This document shows, in pieces, positions 32,350 through 42,936 of a stretch of DNA of 64,000 nt. Source of the DNA: Ramularia collo-cygni (taxonomy: Eukaryota; Ascomycota; Dothideomycetes; Mycosphaerellales; Mycosphaerellaceae); NCBI RefSeq assembly GCF_900074925.1, contig NW_019716262.1:695351-759350 (forward strand). Direction: 5' to 3'. Positions within the stretch are counted from its first letter, which is position 1. Each line of letters opens with the position of its first letter. The translations under genes and the position numbers were made by a program. The notes beneath the pieces are model-generated. The model saw only the letters and a list, made by a program, of their open reading frames with translations. It was not told where the DNA came from and made no database searches.

Positions 32350-32943
32350 ATGGCATCCCTTCGCTCTATCATCCCTCGTGTGGCCAAACCAAGCAGAATC
32401 GCAGCGAGGACTTTCACCACGACGATTGCAAGAAGACAGACGATTCCATTTGAGGTCCGCGGCGTGGGAAATGGCGTTTCCCAAGATGTCTCTGTGAAGG
32501 GCTCCTCGCACCGAATCAATACAGACGCATACCCTGCGTTCGGCGGCAAAGATGCTTCTCCATCGCCTCTACACTTCAATTTGACGGCGCNGTCTTCTTG
32601 CACGCAGGTCACTGGTTCTATAGTAGCCAAAGATCTGGGAATCGAGCTGGGCAAATGGGATGTTACAGTGGGAGGCCAGCTGGATCCCAGCGTTCTGGTT
32701 GGGGGTGAGGAAGGAAACGCGAACTGGAAGGCTATTAGTTTGGGTGTAAAGGTTGAGAGTAATGCCGGAAAGGATGAGTTCGAGAAGTTTGCCAAGGAGA
32801 CGGAGAGGAGATGTCCTGTTACCCAGTTGGTACGTGATTTCGGGATCCACGTTTTCTGGTCATCGTGCTCGATTCTGACTTCATCGCAGTTTAAGCGGAG
32901 TGGTGTTGAGTGGAGTAGCGACTGGCGAAACGCGAACAAGTGA
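32350..32943 (+). CDS. OsmC/Ohr family peroxidase, mitochondrial
   Basis: Exons 32350-32829 and 32890-32943, joined in phase 0, give 177 residues. OsmC proteins reduce organic hydroperoxides with two cysteines. Both are present: Cys84 in SSCTQVTG and Cys155 in ERRCPVTQL. The fold segments LGKWDVTVGGQLD and WKAISLGVKVES fit the family. The first 35 residues (ARTFTTTIARRQ, Arg/Ser/Thr-rich, no acidic residues) look like a mitochondrial presequence. The tail FKRSGVEWSSDW comes only with exon 2. One N (32591) lies two codons before the SSC block. It diverges from the peroxiredoxin-like gene with a CRE between them. Confidence 0.9.
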   Translation: MASLRSIIPRVAKPSRIAARTFTTTIARRQTIPFEVRGVGNGVSQDVSVKGSSHRINTDAYPAFGGKDASPSPLHFNLTAXSSCTQVTGSIVAKDLGIELGKWDVTVGGQLDPSVLVGGEEGNANWKAISLGVKVESNAGKDEFEKFAKETERRCPVTQLVRDFGIHVFWSSCSILTSSQFKRSGVEWSSDWRNANK

Positions 32944-33701
32944 GGTGCCGACCATCTGCTCGGATATATCAAGGGTAAGATGTCATTCGTTGTCTGTGCG
33001 AATAATCTGGGATGCCAGAAGGCAGCTTCAGAGTCCTGCAGACATCCGTCTATCGCATAAAATTGTGCCGGAGATTGCATCGTCGGCCCGCGCGGCTTCT
33101 CTGCGGCAGACGATCCGCGACGATCAATGCTTGTTTGACTCCCAGCTCCAACTTTGATTCTCACTTGTACATAAATCCCACAAATGACGAGCTCAGTACA
33201 ACCGGGCTGTGGGCAGCATGCGCCGAGTCTCCGACCCTGACGGCAGGATCAGAGCAGGTATTCGAATGACAACGCACAGACCCAGACAAGCTCAAAGACG
33301 CCAGTATGAGCGGACCCACCTTCCGGCCCTCAGATATGCTTCAACCTCAGATAGCCTAATGGAACCGCACATGTCGTTACCACTCCATCAACTGCCGTAC
33401 TCACTCTTCGACAACTCCAGATCTGTCCCAGTACCCAAGCGCTGACATCTTGCGCATTGTTTCGCCGTGCCTCACCTAGATCGAAGGCCGGCTGCCAGAT
33501 GCATTTCGGAAGCGGTAGATTAGGATCCCGCCTCACAGGAAATGCATCAATCATCTGGGATCGGAACTGACTCGCGCCGCCGACTTCCGACCTGCTGAAG
33601 CTGTCCCGCCTTGGGATGCAACTCAAATAAGACTTGNAATGTCATCTTCTTCCCATCTACAATTTCTTCGTAGATTTTGAATATTCGTCAAGAGATACAC
33701 C
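32944..33701. other. intergenic region, no gene seen
   Basis: Between OsmC and the carboxylic acid reductase. Short frames only; N at 33637. The last 60 bases are TTC-rich, as before many fungal start codons. Confidence 0.5.
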
Positions 33702-36700
33702 ATGACTCAATCACCCGACTATGGCAACCGTCTGCTTAACGAAGTCGTCACTCGATTTGCCCATGATGAGCCCAGCAAAACGTGGATCTCCGTTCCGCGA
33801 CATCCAACGGACTCAACTCAGGGCTGGGAAGACGTATCCTTCGCTCGCTGTCTGGCTGCAATCGATTACATGGCGTGGGAGCTGGAGAAAGGAATCGGTA
33901 GAGGCACCGGATCTACCACAATCGCATACGTTGGTCCGAACGATTCCAGATATTGCATCTTTTATCTTGGTAAATCGTTGGAGCTCATCTAGCTACATGC
34001 CTCCCGCTAATCATTCTCGGTACAGCCGCCATAAAAGCTGGATACACAGTATGTACCTCTTGTTCATCGTTGAATCGCTTCACTTCTCACACTCTTAGGC
34101 TTTATACATTTCCCCTCGCAACGCAGTCGAAGCTCAACAATCCCTTTTCAACGACACAGACTGCCAGTTCCTTTGCCACTCTCGAGAATTCGAACAGGCC
34201 GCGGGGAAGTGGACGACCGGCACTAAGGTAAAAACTTTCCTTATGAGCGAAGAGGGCCAATACCTCAACGCCAAGGATGTTCCCTTGCATCCATTCAAGT
34301 CAAAGCCGGCCTCGGAGTGCGCTATGGAGACGGCCGTGATCCTGCATACCAGCGGCAGCACCTCATTGCCAAAGTATGCAAAATATCACCAACTGCCGAG
34401 GATCTGCTAACCTTCAATAGACCCATCCCGTGGCGACATGGCGCTTTGATGGCCTGCGACGCCTCCAATGGTGCTCCACCTAAGCAGGGTCGCGAGCAGA
34501 GTTTCAAAGAAATGATGTCTACGAAAAGGATGTTCATGACAAGTAGGAATGACTTATCGACTTGCGAATTGTCTCTAGTTACTTACCATGACACTAGTGC
34601 CTATGTTCCACGCTTCCGGAATGTGTTGCGGTGTAAGTAACTACTTGCCTCTGATAATCATACTATTGCTGATGAGTACGATTTGCCATTGCCAGGCTGT
34701 ATTCTCTGTCTACGGGGTATGCTCTCGCTATCTCCAACTGACTACTCAACGCTAACAAGGCTGGCTAAAGGAAGTGGTGATATGCATGCCGCCATCCGGC
34801 AGACCAGTGACCGTGGATGTGGTGATTGAGGGACTCCGCTACTCTGGCGCCACGGCCGTCATGCCACCTCCATCAGTGTACGAAGAGCTGGCCGTCATTC
34901 CAGAGGCATTGGAACTACTGAAGCCTCTCGAAATGGCGTTGACAGCTGGCGGTTAGCGTCGAAACCCACTATGTATTGTCGAGAGCCTCTGCTGACCGTG
35001 CTAGGNGCTATCGCGTCCCATCCAGCGACCCTCCTCCGAGAAGCCGGCATCAAAATGGCCAATCATATTGGGTCTACTGAAACGGTACCGCTGGGATTAC
35101 TTGAAACCACACCAGAAGAGTTTCCATGGTTTGCATTTGACGACGAATATACGGGCATCGATTGGCGTGATGCTAACGTCCCGGGTCGAGAAGTGTATGA
35201 GATGGTCATCGTACGGAAGAAGGACTGGTCAAAGCAAGGCGTCTTCTGGAATTTCCCAGAGTTGGACGAGTACAGGACGAATGATCTCTTCGAAAAGCAT
35301 CCCACGACGCCGATGCTTTGGCGTACGATTGGTACGTTGATGATTATCATATGTAAATGCGATTTCGAAACTAATGCGGGAATGCAGGAAGAGCCGACAA
35401 TGTCATCGTCAGCATTTCCATTGCTCAATCTTGCTTGTTGTAAGATGTTCTGACACTGCTGCTTTCAGGTCTTTTCGAATGGCGAGAAATTGAGTCCGGG
35501 TGAATTCGAGGGCAAGGTTTCGGGGCATCCAAAGGTCAAGGGTGCATTGGTTGTGTGAGTTGCCTGGGTGTTGGTAACATTTCTTTGTGAGTGTACTGAT
35601 TGGAGTTCCAGAGGATCCGGGAAGTTTCAAGCTGCAATCATCATAGAGCCCCGCGAGGATCCAGAGAGCTCAGAAGAAGGAGAAAAGTTGATCGACGAGG
35701 TGTGGCCAATAGTTTCCGCCGTCAATCAGACGACTCCGACACAAGGACAGATTGGAAGACAATGTATTCGGCTGACGACGCCAGGAAAGCCATTCCCGCG
35801 TGTTCGTACTCCCATCGCCCGTCCCAGTTTCTAAATGCTGACCCTATTTAGGCGGGTAAAGGTACGATCCAACGCGGTGCGGCCGTCATTCTGTACAAGG
35901 ATGAGATCGAAAAGTTCTACGAAGCGCTGGAAAGCTCCGTGCCGGCGATGGAGTCTTTCGATACGGACTCTTTGGAATCCTTCACGGCATCCGTCGTCAA
36001 GNCCTTCAATACTACCCTTGCAGGCGAAGGAGCAGGACATCTCGAGGCAGACTCGGACTTTTTTGAGCTTGGCATGAATTCGCTGCAAGTGCTCACTCTG
36101 TCGAGGATTCTCAAAGCTGGGATTTCTCAGTCGGACCTTGAACTGGACGAGGCGAAAGTGGCGCCACGAGCCTTTTACAATCTTAACACCACTAGGCGCC
36201 TGTGCACTGCTTTGTACAACCCGTCTGATGCCCAAGCCGAGCATGTCTCTGTTGAGGCAGAGATGAAAGCCATGGTGGACAAGTCCGTGAACTTTCATTC
36301 CTTGGCTGCGGACTGATGCTAACATGATTTTCAAGGTATACCAGTGGACTCCATACCCTCGATGCCGCTCCTAAGACCGACTCTAAACGATGCGACAAGA
36401 TGACCATCACGGTCACCGGCACTACGGGTGCATTGGGCTCATACCTCCTCCATTTCATGATCCTCGACCCCAAGATAAAGAGCATCTTCGCCATTAACCG
36501 CACTGAAGATGCAGCTGCACGACAAAAGGAACGCAATGATAGTCAGGGACTCTCTACCGACTTTAGTAAGGTCAGTTTCGTCAAAGCAGACCTCTCTCAG
36601 GACCGGCTCGGACTGGATGAAGCAACATACGCCATCATTCAGCGCGAGACAGACCGAATCATCCACAACGCGTGGCCCGTGAATTTCAATTGGACACTCA

Positions 36701-37476
36701 CTTCATTTGAACCGTACGTCCGTGGAGTCCGCCATCTCATCGACTGTTCCGCAAACAGCGCGAAGCGGCCAAACATTGTCTTCATCTCGTCCATCGGCAC
36801 AGTCGGAGGCTGGGATTCCGCCGATCCAGTCCCAGAGGCTCCGCTTGGAGATTTCAAACTTGCTCAACCAGGTTACGGGCAGAGCAAACTCGTCTCCAGC
36901 TCGATTTTAGATGCAGCCGGAGAGGCTGGAGTCCCCAGTACTATCATTCGGACGGGCCAAATTGCCGGACCAACAACTACTCAGGGAGTGTGGAACCGGC
37001 ATGAATGGCTGCCCACAATTGTGAAGAGCTCTCTCTACTTGGGTGTTCTTCCCAACGGGCTTGGTTCGAATGGTGACGCGATTGACTGGAGTCCCGTAGA
37101 CCCACTGGCGAAGTTTGTGCTGGAGTTGGGGGATTCGCAAGGCTACTTCCACGGCGTATGTCCTCGAATCACCACGTGGGCAAAGCTGGTGCCTGCGTTG
37201 CGAGACTTCTACGGCGAACGCATCAAGAAGGAGGTGTCGTTCAAGGAATGGCTGGGGCTCTTGAAGGAAAGTGCAGTCAATGCAGACGCGGTGAAGATGG
37301 CGGAGAATCCCGGCATCAAGTTGGTGGACACATTTGAGGCGTTTGCGGCTGGAGAAGGTCGTACTCCGAAGCGGTTTGCGACTGAGCGGGCGTGTGAGGC
37401 AAGCGCTACCCTCCGTGACTTGCCGGCTGTTACCCCGGATTTGATGACACTCTGGGCGAAGCAGTGGGCGTTTTGA
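33702..37476 (+). CDS. NRPS-like carboxylic acid reductase (A-T-R)
   Basis: Thirteen exons: 33702-33969, 34026-34048, 34099-34373, 34421-34542, 34598-34632, 34696-34716, 34771-34951, 35005-35331, 35388-35407, 35469-35554, 35612-35801, 35852-36282, 36336-37476. They give 1039 residues. The enzyme should adenylate a carboxylic acid, load it on a carrier arm and reduce it to an aldehyde with NADPH. Adenylation: ILHTSGSTSLPK, MFHASGMCCG and GSTE blocks. Carrier: DFFELGMNSLQVL with Ser593. Reductase: TGTTGALG at 687-694 and Tyr840/Lys844 in YGQSK. No condensation domain. Related enzymes make aryl aldehydes or aminoadipate semialdehyde; substrate unknown. Four exons are 20-35 nt. Every junction was set by frame continuity. 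Confidence 0.92.
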
Positions 37477-38237
37477 TGATGTGCTTCCATTCAGAGCAGA
37501 ACCCTCAGTCCCAGTCTCCACCTCAAACTCGATATAAGGTACATATACATGGAAGGATTTGCGCTTCTTTCATCTACTTTCCATCAGTCTTTCACATCGC
37601 TCACACTGTTACTTGCTCCCATCATCATCTGACTGACAGGAAGATGGCTGCCGGAGCAGCACCCGGAGCCGGGGAGGTGGAACAATCTCCACGTGCCGTC
37701 CAGATGAGGTGGGCAAGAAGAAGAATAATAATGAATGGCACCTCCACGCACGCGCCATAGTTTTAAACGTACCGCACACGCCGCACACACGCCGTACACT
37801 CCGGATCATCACAGGGTCTCAGGATTACTCACACCGCCCGGCCGGCCCGCAAACAGCACCCTCCATTTCCATCCGCGGAGTCAGGTCGGCGTTCGCACGA
37901 TTATTGGCATTGCATTGTGCCACCACGAGACATTTTGCGAATGACCAGCGGCCGTGACATCCGTAAAACCACATGTCCCCGGGATTTTGCCAAAAGGTTG
38001 CGGGCGGCTTATCATCAGCGGTGCGTGCAGGCTGATGATAAGCCGCTCGCTCGCTCGCGAAAACGCCGAGTCTGGAGAAAGGAATGGGGTGAGTAATACC
38101 ATGTGATCTTCAATTCTGCTTCCATTAGAACTACTCAATGCCTGTACTTTCATGTCACATTTCTGTTTGACCTTACATCGATTCAAAGACTTGAAGTTGT
38201 CTTCTCCTCCTCCCTACGAGGTTCCATCACAACAAAG
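37477..38237. other. intergenic region with perfect inverted repeat
   Basis: Between the reductase and the GNAT gene. A 38-codon frame at 37644-37760 is probably chance. The notable structure is the inverted repeat at 38004-38046. Confidence 0.5.
38004..38046. repeat. 16-bp perfect inverted repeat
   Basis: Arms GCGGCTTATCATCAGC (38004-38019) and its exact complement (38031-38046) around an 11-base loop. Each arm holds a GATAAG/CTTATC core, the GATA-factor motif. It lies about 190-235 bp before the GNAT start codon. Confidence 0.75.
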
Positions 38238-39017
38238 ATGATCTCCAAACTCCCCAAAGAAAGAATCCAAACCACGCCTCAGGTCTACCTACGATGGGCA
38301 GTTCGAGATGACATTCCAGCCATCAGCAGAATCCTCCACCGCAATTTCCTCGTGTTTGAATTACATGATCACACAGCTCCGGAGAGAAGGGAGAGGCCGG
38401 AGGAATTCTACGTGTTTACTCTCAACCGCGTCCGCAAATTCTTCGTGCAACCCGGATTCCGATTCATGGTAGCCGAACGACGAGATCTAGGACTTTCCGA
38501 GCAGAATCAGAAATCCGAAATCATGGGATTCGCAGGATGGGAGACCCAAGGTCGTGAGAATCCCCTCACAAAAGAATGGTCGCAATCAGACGGTGGCTGG
38601 CTCACACACATTGAACGCCAGCTCATCGATATTGAAATCCTTCATCATCGATATTTCCAAAGCGACATTTTTGACTACGGAGCTTTCAAAAAGATTATAG
38701 ATGTGTTGCATGCAAGCTACGAAGATCTAGAATGCCTGCGATCGAATATCCACTTGCAATTCCTCTTCGTCGATCCCGCGTGGCAAAAAGGACATGGGGT
38801 TGGAAATAAGCTACTTCAATGGGGATTGGATGTATCAGATCAGCTCGGCGTGCCCGTTGTTCTTGAGGCGAGTTTGGCTGGACATGGTTTCTACCTCAAA
38901 AAGGGATTTACATGCCATGCAAAAGTCCTGATCGATATCAAGCCGGAAAAAGCGTATGAGACGCCTATTATGATCTATCAGCCTGGAGCGGGCTCTAGAA
39001 AGGCGATTGGTCAATGA
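38238..39017 (+). CDS. GNAT-family N-acetyltransferase
   Basis: Intronless, 259 residues from the ATG at 38238; the frame is open further upstream but that ATG follows a UTR-like stretch. The acetyl-CoA loop is seen as LFVDPAWQKGHGVGNKLL (QKGHGVG fits Q/R-x-x-G-x-G/A), followed by the typical LEASLAGHGFYLKKGF near residue 215. The N-terminal part YLRWAVRDDIPAISRI matches the first strand and helix. It should transfer an acetyl group to an amine, but acceptor is unknown. Located after the carboxylic acid reductase in the same direction, 761 bp away, with no sign of co-transcription. Confidence 0.88.
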   Translation: MISKLPKERIQTTPQVYLRWAVRDDIPAISRILHRNFLVFELHDHTAPERRERPEEFYVFTLNRVRKFFVQPGFRFMVAERRDLGLSEQNQKSEIMGFAGWETQGRENPLTKEWSQSDGGWLTHIERQLIDIEILHHRYFQSDIFDYGAFKKIIDVLHASYEDLECLRSNIHLQFLFVDPAWQKGHGVGNKLLQWGLDVSDQLGVPVVLEASLAGHGFYLKKGFTCHAKVLIDIKPEKAYETPIMIYQPGAGSRKAIGQ

Positions 39018-40526
39018 AATTGGACTGCTGGGACGCCTGCTGGACGATGTGCCGAATGGAGTCATTCTGTGGAGTCCTGATTCCAAGACGCCTGGACGGG
39101 ACGTTACGTGGTGCTGGTACTGGCTGTCAGGATTGAAAGGTAGAATAATTCCTTTTAGCGATTCAAATCTTGCGGCCCGCTGATCCCGAAAGCAGACTGT
39201 AGAGGTAGAAGTCCAGCAGTGGCACGCTTATAATACAGCCAAAGTATTCAAGTTATCAAGAGAGAATGTGAGCCTGCCAAACACTTAATTCCTTCCGAGG
39301 AAATCCAAAAAAGTGACAGCCAGACTTCCAAGACGAAAATTGCAAATTTTGGTTGCCAATTGTACGAATATTCGCCACGACCCGTCTACTACTTGACCTC
39401 AATGCGGCTCATCTTCATCTTGTGAGAAATTCTCTCTAGAACACAATCAGCAGGTCAAGAGCAGAGAAGTCATGAGGAACCCAAACCCACCTAGCCCATA
39501 GACTCTTCAATCGTAGTAATTCTCCTTTATAGAACCGCCACCACACCTGGTGTGAAAACTCGGCTTTGATACCTTCGCCTCCACTGGAACATCCTCCCGC
39601 ACAAAAGACATGTAAGGACGTTGGTGAAGGAGACTAGGCAGGTGATGTACCTGGGATGAGTTAATAATAAGAAGACGTTCTATGCCTTGGCTGGAGAAAC
39701 CACAAACCACTTTTTCCATTCCGCGAAGTTTTCGAGGATTCGATACATCATCTTTGCCAAATGTAATGTAAATAGGTCGTGTGGAGTTAGATTCCGCTCG
39801 AGCTTTTTCAAGAGCTGCCTCTCACTTAGAAACACTCCTTCAACTTTACCGTCTTCGAGACGGTCCGCAGAACTCGGCGAAAGGTGTGTTGCATTATGGT
39901 TTTCGTTGTAGAGAGACGACGCCTTGGTTTCCATCTTTTACTATATCACATTGTGTTCGGAGAAGAAGGACCGCGATGTAGATAGTAGATAGATTGGAGC
40001 TAAAAGTCGTCGAAGAAGGTTCACGCCATACTTATGGCAGAGATGACGCTGGTGACCCTGGAAATCATGAACATTCCATTTGTTTTTGTTCACGAGCTGG
40101 TCGAACATCCGCTGATCCTGATCAGTGTTTGATATCGTTTCTCATTTGCGTTGTTACAGCCGAAAAAGATCGTGAGATGCGAATACTATCCGCTTCCCGT
40201 CTTCGATAATTCGCAAAAGACCGCTCCTTTCCGAATTGGCCATCTCGATTTCATGTCAGAGTCGGTGTTGCGATCTTGTCCCATCTCACATAATCTTGAA
40301 CAAGAACCAGCACGAAGTCAGACATGCGGTCTGGTATCTCTAACGAGGGACTCGGTGCGCCAGCCGCAATATGGCCACCATGTGGGCAGAACTCGCACCC
40401 CACCGCATGAACTCCAGACTCAGGCTTAAGTGTCTGCAATACATTCGAACATATGCCAAGAGCATCGAATGCTTGTCCGACCTTGGCCAAATGCTTAAAT
40501 CGCTAGAATCATACCGTGCCGCAACA
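39018..40526. other. intergenic region, one doubtful small ORF
   Basis: Holds the 3' flanks of the GNAT and reductase genes. An 84-codon minus-strand frame at 39680-39934 is listed apart; the rest shows nothing supportable. Confidence 0.45.
39680..39934 (-). CDS. doubtful small hypothetical protein
   Basis: A frame of 84 codons starts with a genuine ATG at 39934 and has believable composition (METKASSLYNENHN, later SERQLLKKLERN). A second frame, 39507-39719, overlaps its end. I do not recognise either, and found no intron joining them. It might be a real orphan, a gene remnant or chance. Confidence 0.25.
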   Translation of the reverse strand: METKASSLYNENHNATHLSPSSADRLEDGKVEGVFLSERQLLKKLERNLTPHDLFTLHLAKMMYRILENFAEWKKWFVVSPAKA

Positions 40527-42401
40527 TCACCATCCATAAGTCTCGGTGAACAAATAAATCCCCTGAGCGTTGGTACCCTTGTGTACCGCACGTTCATCCG
40601 CGAGGCTGGCGACATAGGTGCGACTTTCTGCAGCAATCGAGAGTCCTCCACATACAACAACAGCAGTCTCGCCTAGCGCCTGTTCAACCGCCGGGCGAAT
40701 AATGGAATCGAGTGTCGGGCGTCCATGTCTTCTGCTCAAAACTGGAGTAGTCTGTCTTCTGGGGCTATGCCGTGACGGTGACAGAGGTGCACTATCGTTC
40801 TCCATTGAAGGGATGCTTGAAGTGCTCGATCGTTCCTCCTTTGAATCGCAGATGGCGCTGACAACAGCCTTCTTGGTCATGGTAGTCATCTCGACCCAAT
40901 TGTTCGGGGGAGTAGAGCGAGTGACATGGATATGAATTTGTGATTTCAACTCCAGATCATGCGAATGCTCGATTAGCGCCTCCAGCTCTTCTCGAAACCA
41001 GCCGTAGTGATCCTCGGTGCGCACAATCCAGTGAAGCTCAATGTTCCGTACACACCCGCGCTCTCGAATCGCATCGTGAAGCAGTGGAACAACAAAGGCG
41101 GCCCCGGAAGAGCAAGCAATCAGTACTACAGTCTCGTAGTGCGATAGTCGGGGCGGAGTACCCCACGGACCGCTCACGAAAGCGCGACGACGACGACCGG
41201 TCCCAGCATCTTTCGAAGCTGCTTTGAAGACGCTGCGAGAGAAGCCCGAACGAGCCTGTATGAGGATGCTCAAGCTGTTCACAGTCACCCCACCAATATC
41301 TCGAGGCGCACTTGCGATGGTGAAGGGATGCGTCTCAAACACACGCAGGCTCGGGATGTTGAGATAGATGTGCTGGCCAGCGTTCCAAGAAAAGTCGACG
41401 TTTTGAACTGTGACCCGGGTGACATCTCCGGGCAGAGACTCTAGATGTACCGTGTAGCCAGGAACCTTGCTCTTCAGTCGTCCGAGTAGGTGAGTATTTT
41501 GAAGTACACCATGGATTATACGTCCACCCCAATCGAAAGCGAGAAAGGCGACCGATATCCAAATGTTATATCGGGCTTTCAAGGGTACGTGGACAAACAA
41601 CAGCCAAAGCATCACTCCTGCGCCAGCGATATGCTGGACGACGAAAAGCTCATAGCTAAGTGCACGGAAGAAGCCAAATCCCGATAGTATCATCCACGTC
41701 AGAACACCCCAAGCTGCAAACCCCCATTTCACCATCGGCATAAAGCTCATCTGAGCAGTGACAATATCGTAAATCGCCCATGAGTGGTAGAAAAACGACC
41801 AGTGGACGACCACGGTCAGGAACAGTGTCCTCGCTGCCCATCGATGAAGCCAGTTGAAGCGTTCATAGCTGATACCGGTGAGCAGTGTGATGGGGTTCAA
41901 CTTGCACGACAGCAGATACAGGAACGGAACCTGGGATACGGACACCCACGCGGCGCGGTATCCAACTTTTTCCCATTGATATACGTACTGCGGGTCGTCC
42001 TTCTGTATGATTGTGTTATCCCACAAGAACGAAAGAATGACGATCCAGTAGACTCCGAGGAGCAGCCATCGTCCAACGGGCAGTGGGGTGAAGTACCTGC
42101 TTANTCTCCCCGTGAAGTACAACGGCTGTGGGTAGAGCAGCTCTCTGGTGACTGCGGTCGCTGTTGCATACGCCTGAGACAGCAATCCTGTTGGTCTCGA
42201 TGGGATGAGTGCGCCTTTGCTTTGGGTATGCAGGCGCAATCTTTGCTTGACCTGTAGAGCATTCGCCGTTCGGATGGCAGCTAGTATCCCGACACAGGCA
42301 GCAATACCATACCAGTAGTGGAGTCCATAGTCCTGATCAGTCCAAGCGTTCCCGGAGCTGGAGGAATGTCCCGAGTGGTCCATGTCCATATCCATATCCA
42401 T
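40527..42401 (-). CDS. ferric/cupric reductase (FRE family)
   Basis: Intronless, 624 residues. A plasma-membrane flavocytochrome that passes electrons from cytosolic NADPH to Fe3+ or Cu2+ outside the cell. Four haem-ligand histidines can be placed: WLHRW, VVVHW, VVQHI and LFVHV. FAD-binding HPFTIAS, the NADPH-side ACSSGAAFVVPLL and the typical C-terminus ETYGW close the protein. The N-terminus reads MDMDMDMDHSGHSSSSG, Met/Asp/His-rich like the copper-binding ends of Ctr transporters, before the first helix; any of the first four Met could start it. A Ser/Pro-rich insertion sits in the NADPH domain. Diverges from a BIM1-like copper protein. N at 42105. Confidence 0.93.
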   Translation of the reverse strand: MDMDMDMDHSGHSSSSGNAWTDQDYGLHYWYGIAACVGILAAIRTANALQVKQRLRLHTQSKGALIPSRPTGLLSQAYATATAVTRELLYPQPLYFTGRXSRYFTPLPVGRWLLLGVYWIVILSFLWDNTIIQKDDPQYVYQWEKVGYRAAWVSVSQVPFLYLLSCKLNPITLLTGISYERFNWLHRWAARTLFLTVVVHWSFFYHSWAIYDIVTAQMSFMPMVKWGFAAWGVLTWMILSGFGFFRALSYELFVVQHIAGAGVMLWLLFVHVPLKARYNIWISVAFLAFDWGGRIIHGVLQNTHLLGRLKSKVPGYTVHLESLPGDVTRVTVQNVDFSWNAGQHIYLNIPSLRVFETHPFTIASAPRDIGGVTVNSLSILIQARSGFSRSVFKAASKDAGTGRRRRAFVSGPWGTPPRLSHYETVVLIACSSGAAFVVPLLHDAIRERGCVRNIELHWIVRTEDHYGWFREELEALIEHSHDLELKSQIHIHVTRSTPPNNWVEMTTMTKKAVVSAICDSKEERSSTSSIPSMENDSAPLSPSRHSPRRQTTPVLSRRHGRPTLDSIIRPAVEQALGETAVVVCGGLSIAAESRTYVASLADERAVHKGTNAQGIYLFTETYGW

Positions 42402-42627
42402 TGCGAATTTGACCGCAGAACCTCAAGAGAGGGTCCGATTCGTGATGAAGTTGCTGCTGTAGTATCCCAAGTGGCGCCGGTCAGGTGTGATTGCAGGCGA
42501 GGCGATAGCGGAAGGCGAGTCCTTTGTCATCATTGGCAGGGCACTGCACTGGATCAACTTTTGCTTCGTGTCACTCCGACGGGATGCTCCAATCAATCGC
42601 GGAGAGCGGTGGTGAGAGAAGCAGCTT

Positions 42628-42635
42628 TGAGCAAG
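42628..42635. promoter_or_regulatory. putative copper-response element TGAGCAAG
   Basis: Matches seven of eight bases of the yeast Mac1 site (TGAGCAAA in this orientation). Confidence 0.4.
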
Positions 42636-42690
42636 ATGGCGTTTCCGGGGGCCGGTCCAGGCTTCATTCCCTTGTCCTTGCCGAGATTTC

Positions 42691-42698
42691 TGAGCAAG
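42691..42698. promoter_or_regulatory. second putative copper-response element TGAGCAAG
   Basis: Same eight bases and orientation as the first copy, 63 bp further right. Mac1-type regulation generally needs paired sites. Confidence 0.4.
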
Positions 42699-42936
42699 TA
42701 TCCCCACGAAGCTTGAAAGCCGGCGGGCGGCTTTCGGATGGAACCAGCATACAGGAGGTTGCCATCTTAAGATGCAATCTAAATTAACGTGCTGGCCATG
42801 CACTCCCCCCAGTCGTCGGGATAGTATAATAATAAACCATTGAATCTCGTCTCACCTCTGTTTTGAAACGGACCCGCCGAACCTCGTTTGCCATCACCCA
42901 AAAGCAAACTTTTAATCCAACTAAACAATCATCAAC

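Larger units (their letters stand above)
42402..42936. promoter_or_regulatory. shared divergent promoter, metalloreductase and BIM1-like genes
   Basis: 535 bp. Two TGAGCAAG copies lie near the middle, and an AT-rich GTATAATAATAAAC about 105 bp before the BIM1-like ATG may act as its TATA region. Confidence 0.6.

Noticed and set aside
34774..34956. Separate small protein inside the reductase gene
   Set aside because: It is simply exon 7 of the carboxylic acid reductase read into the next intron.
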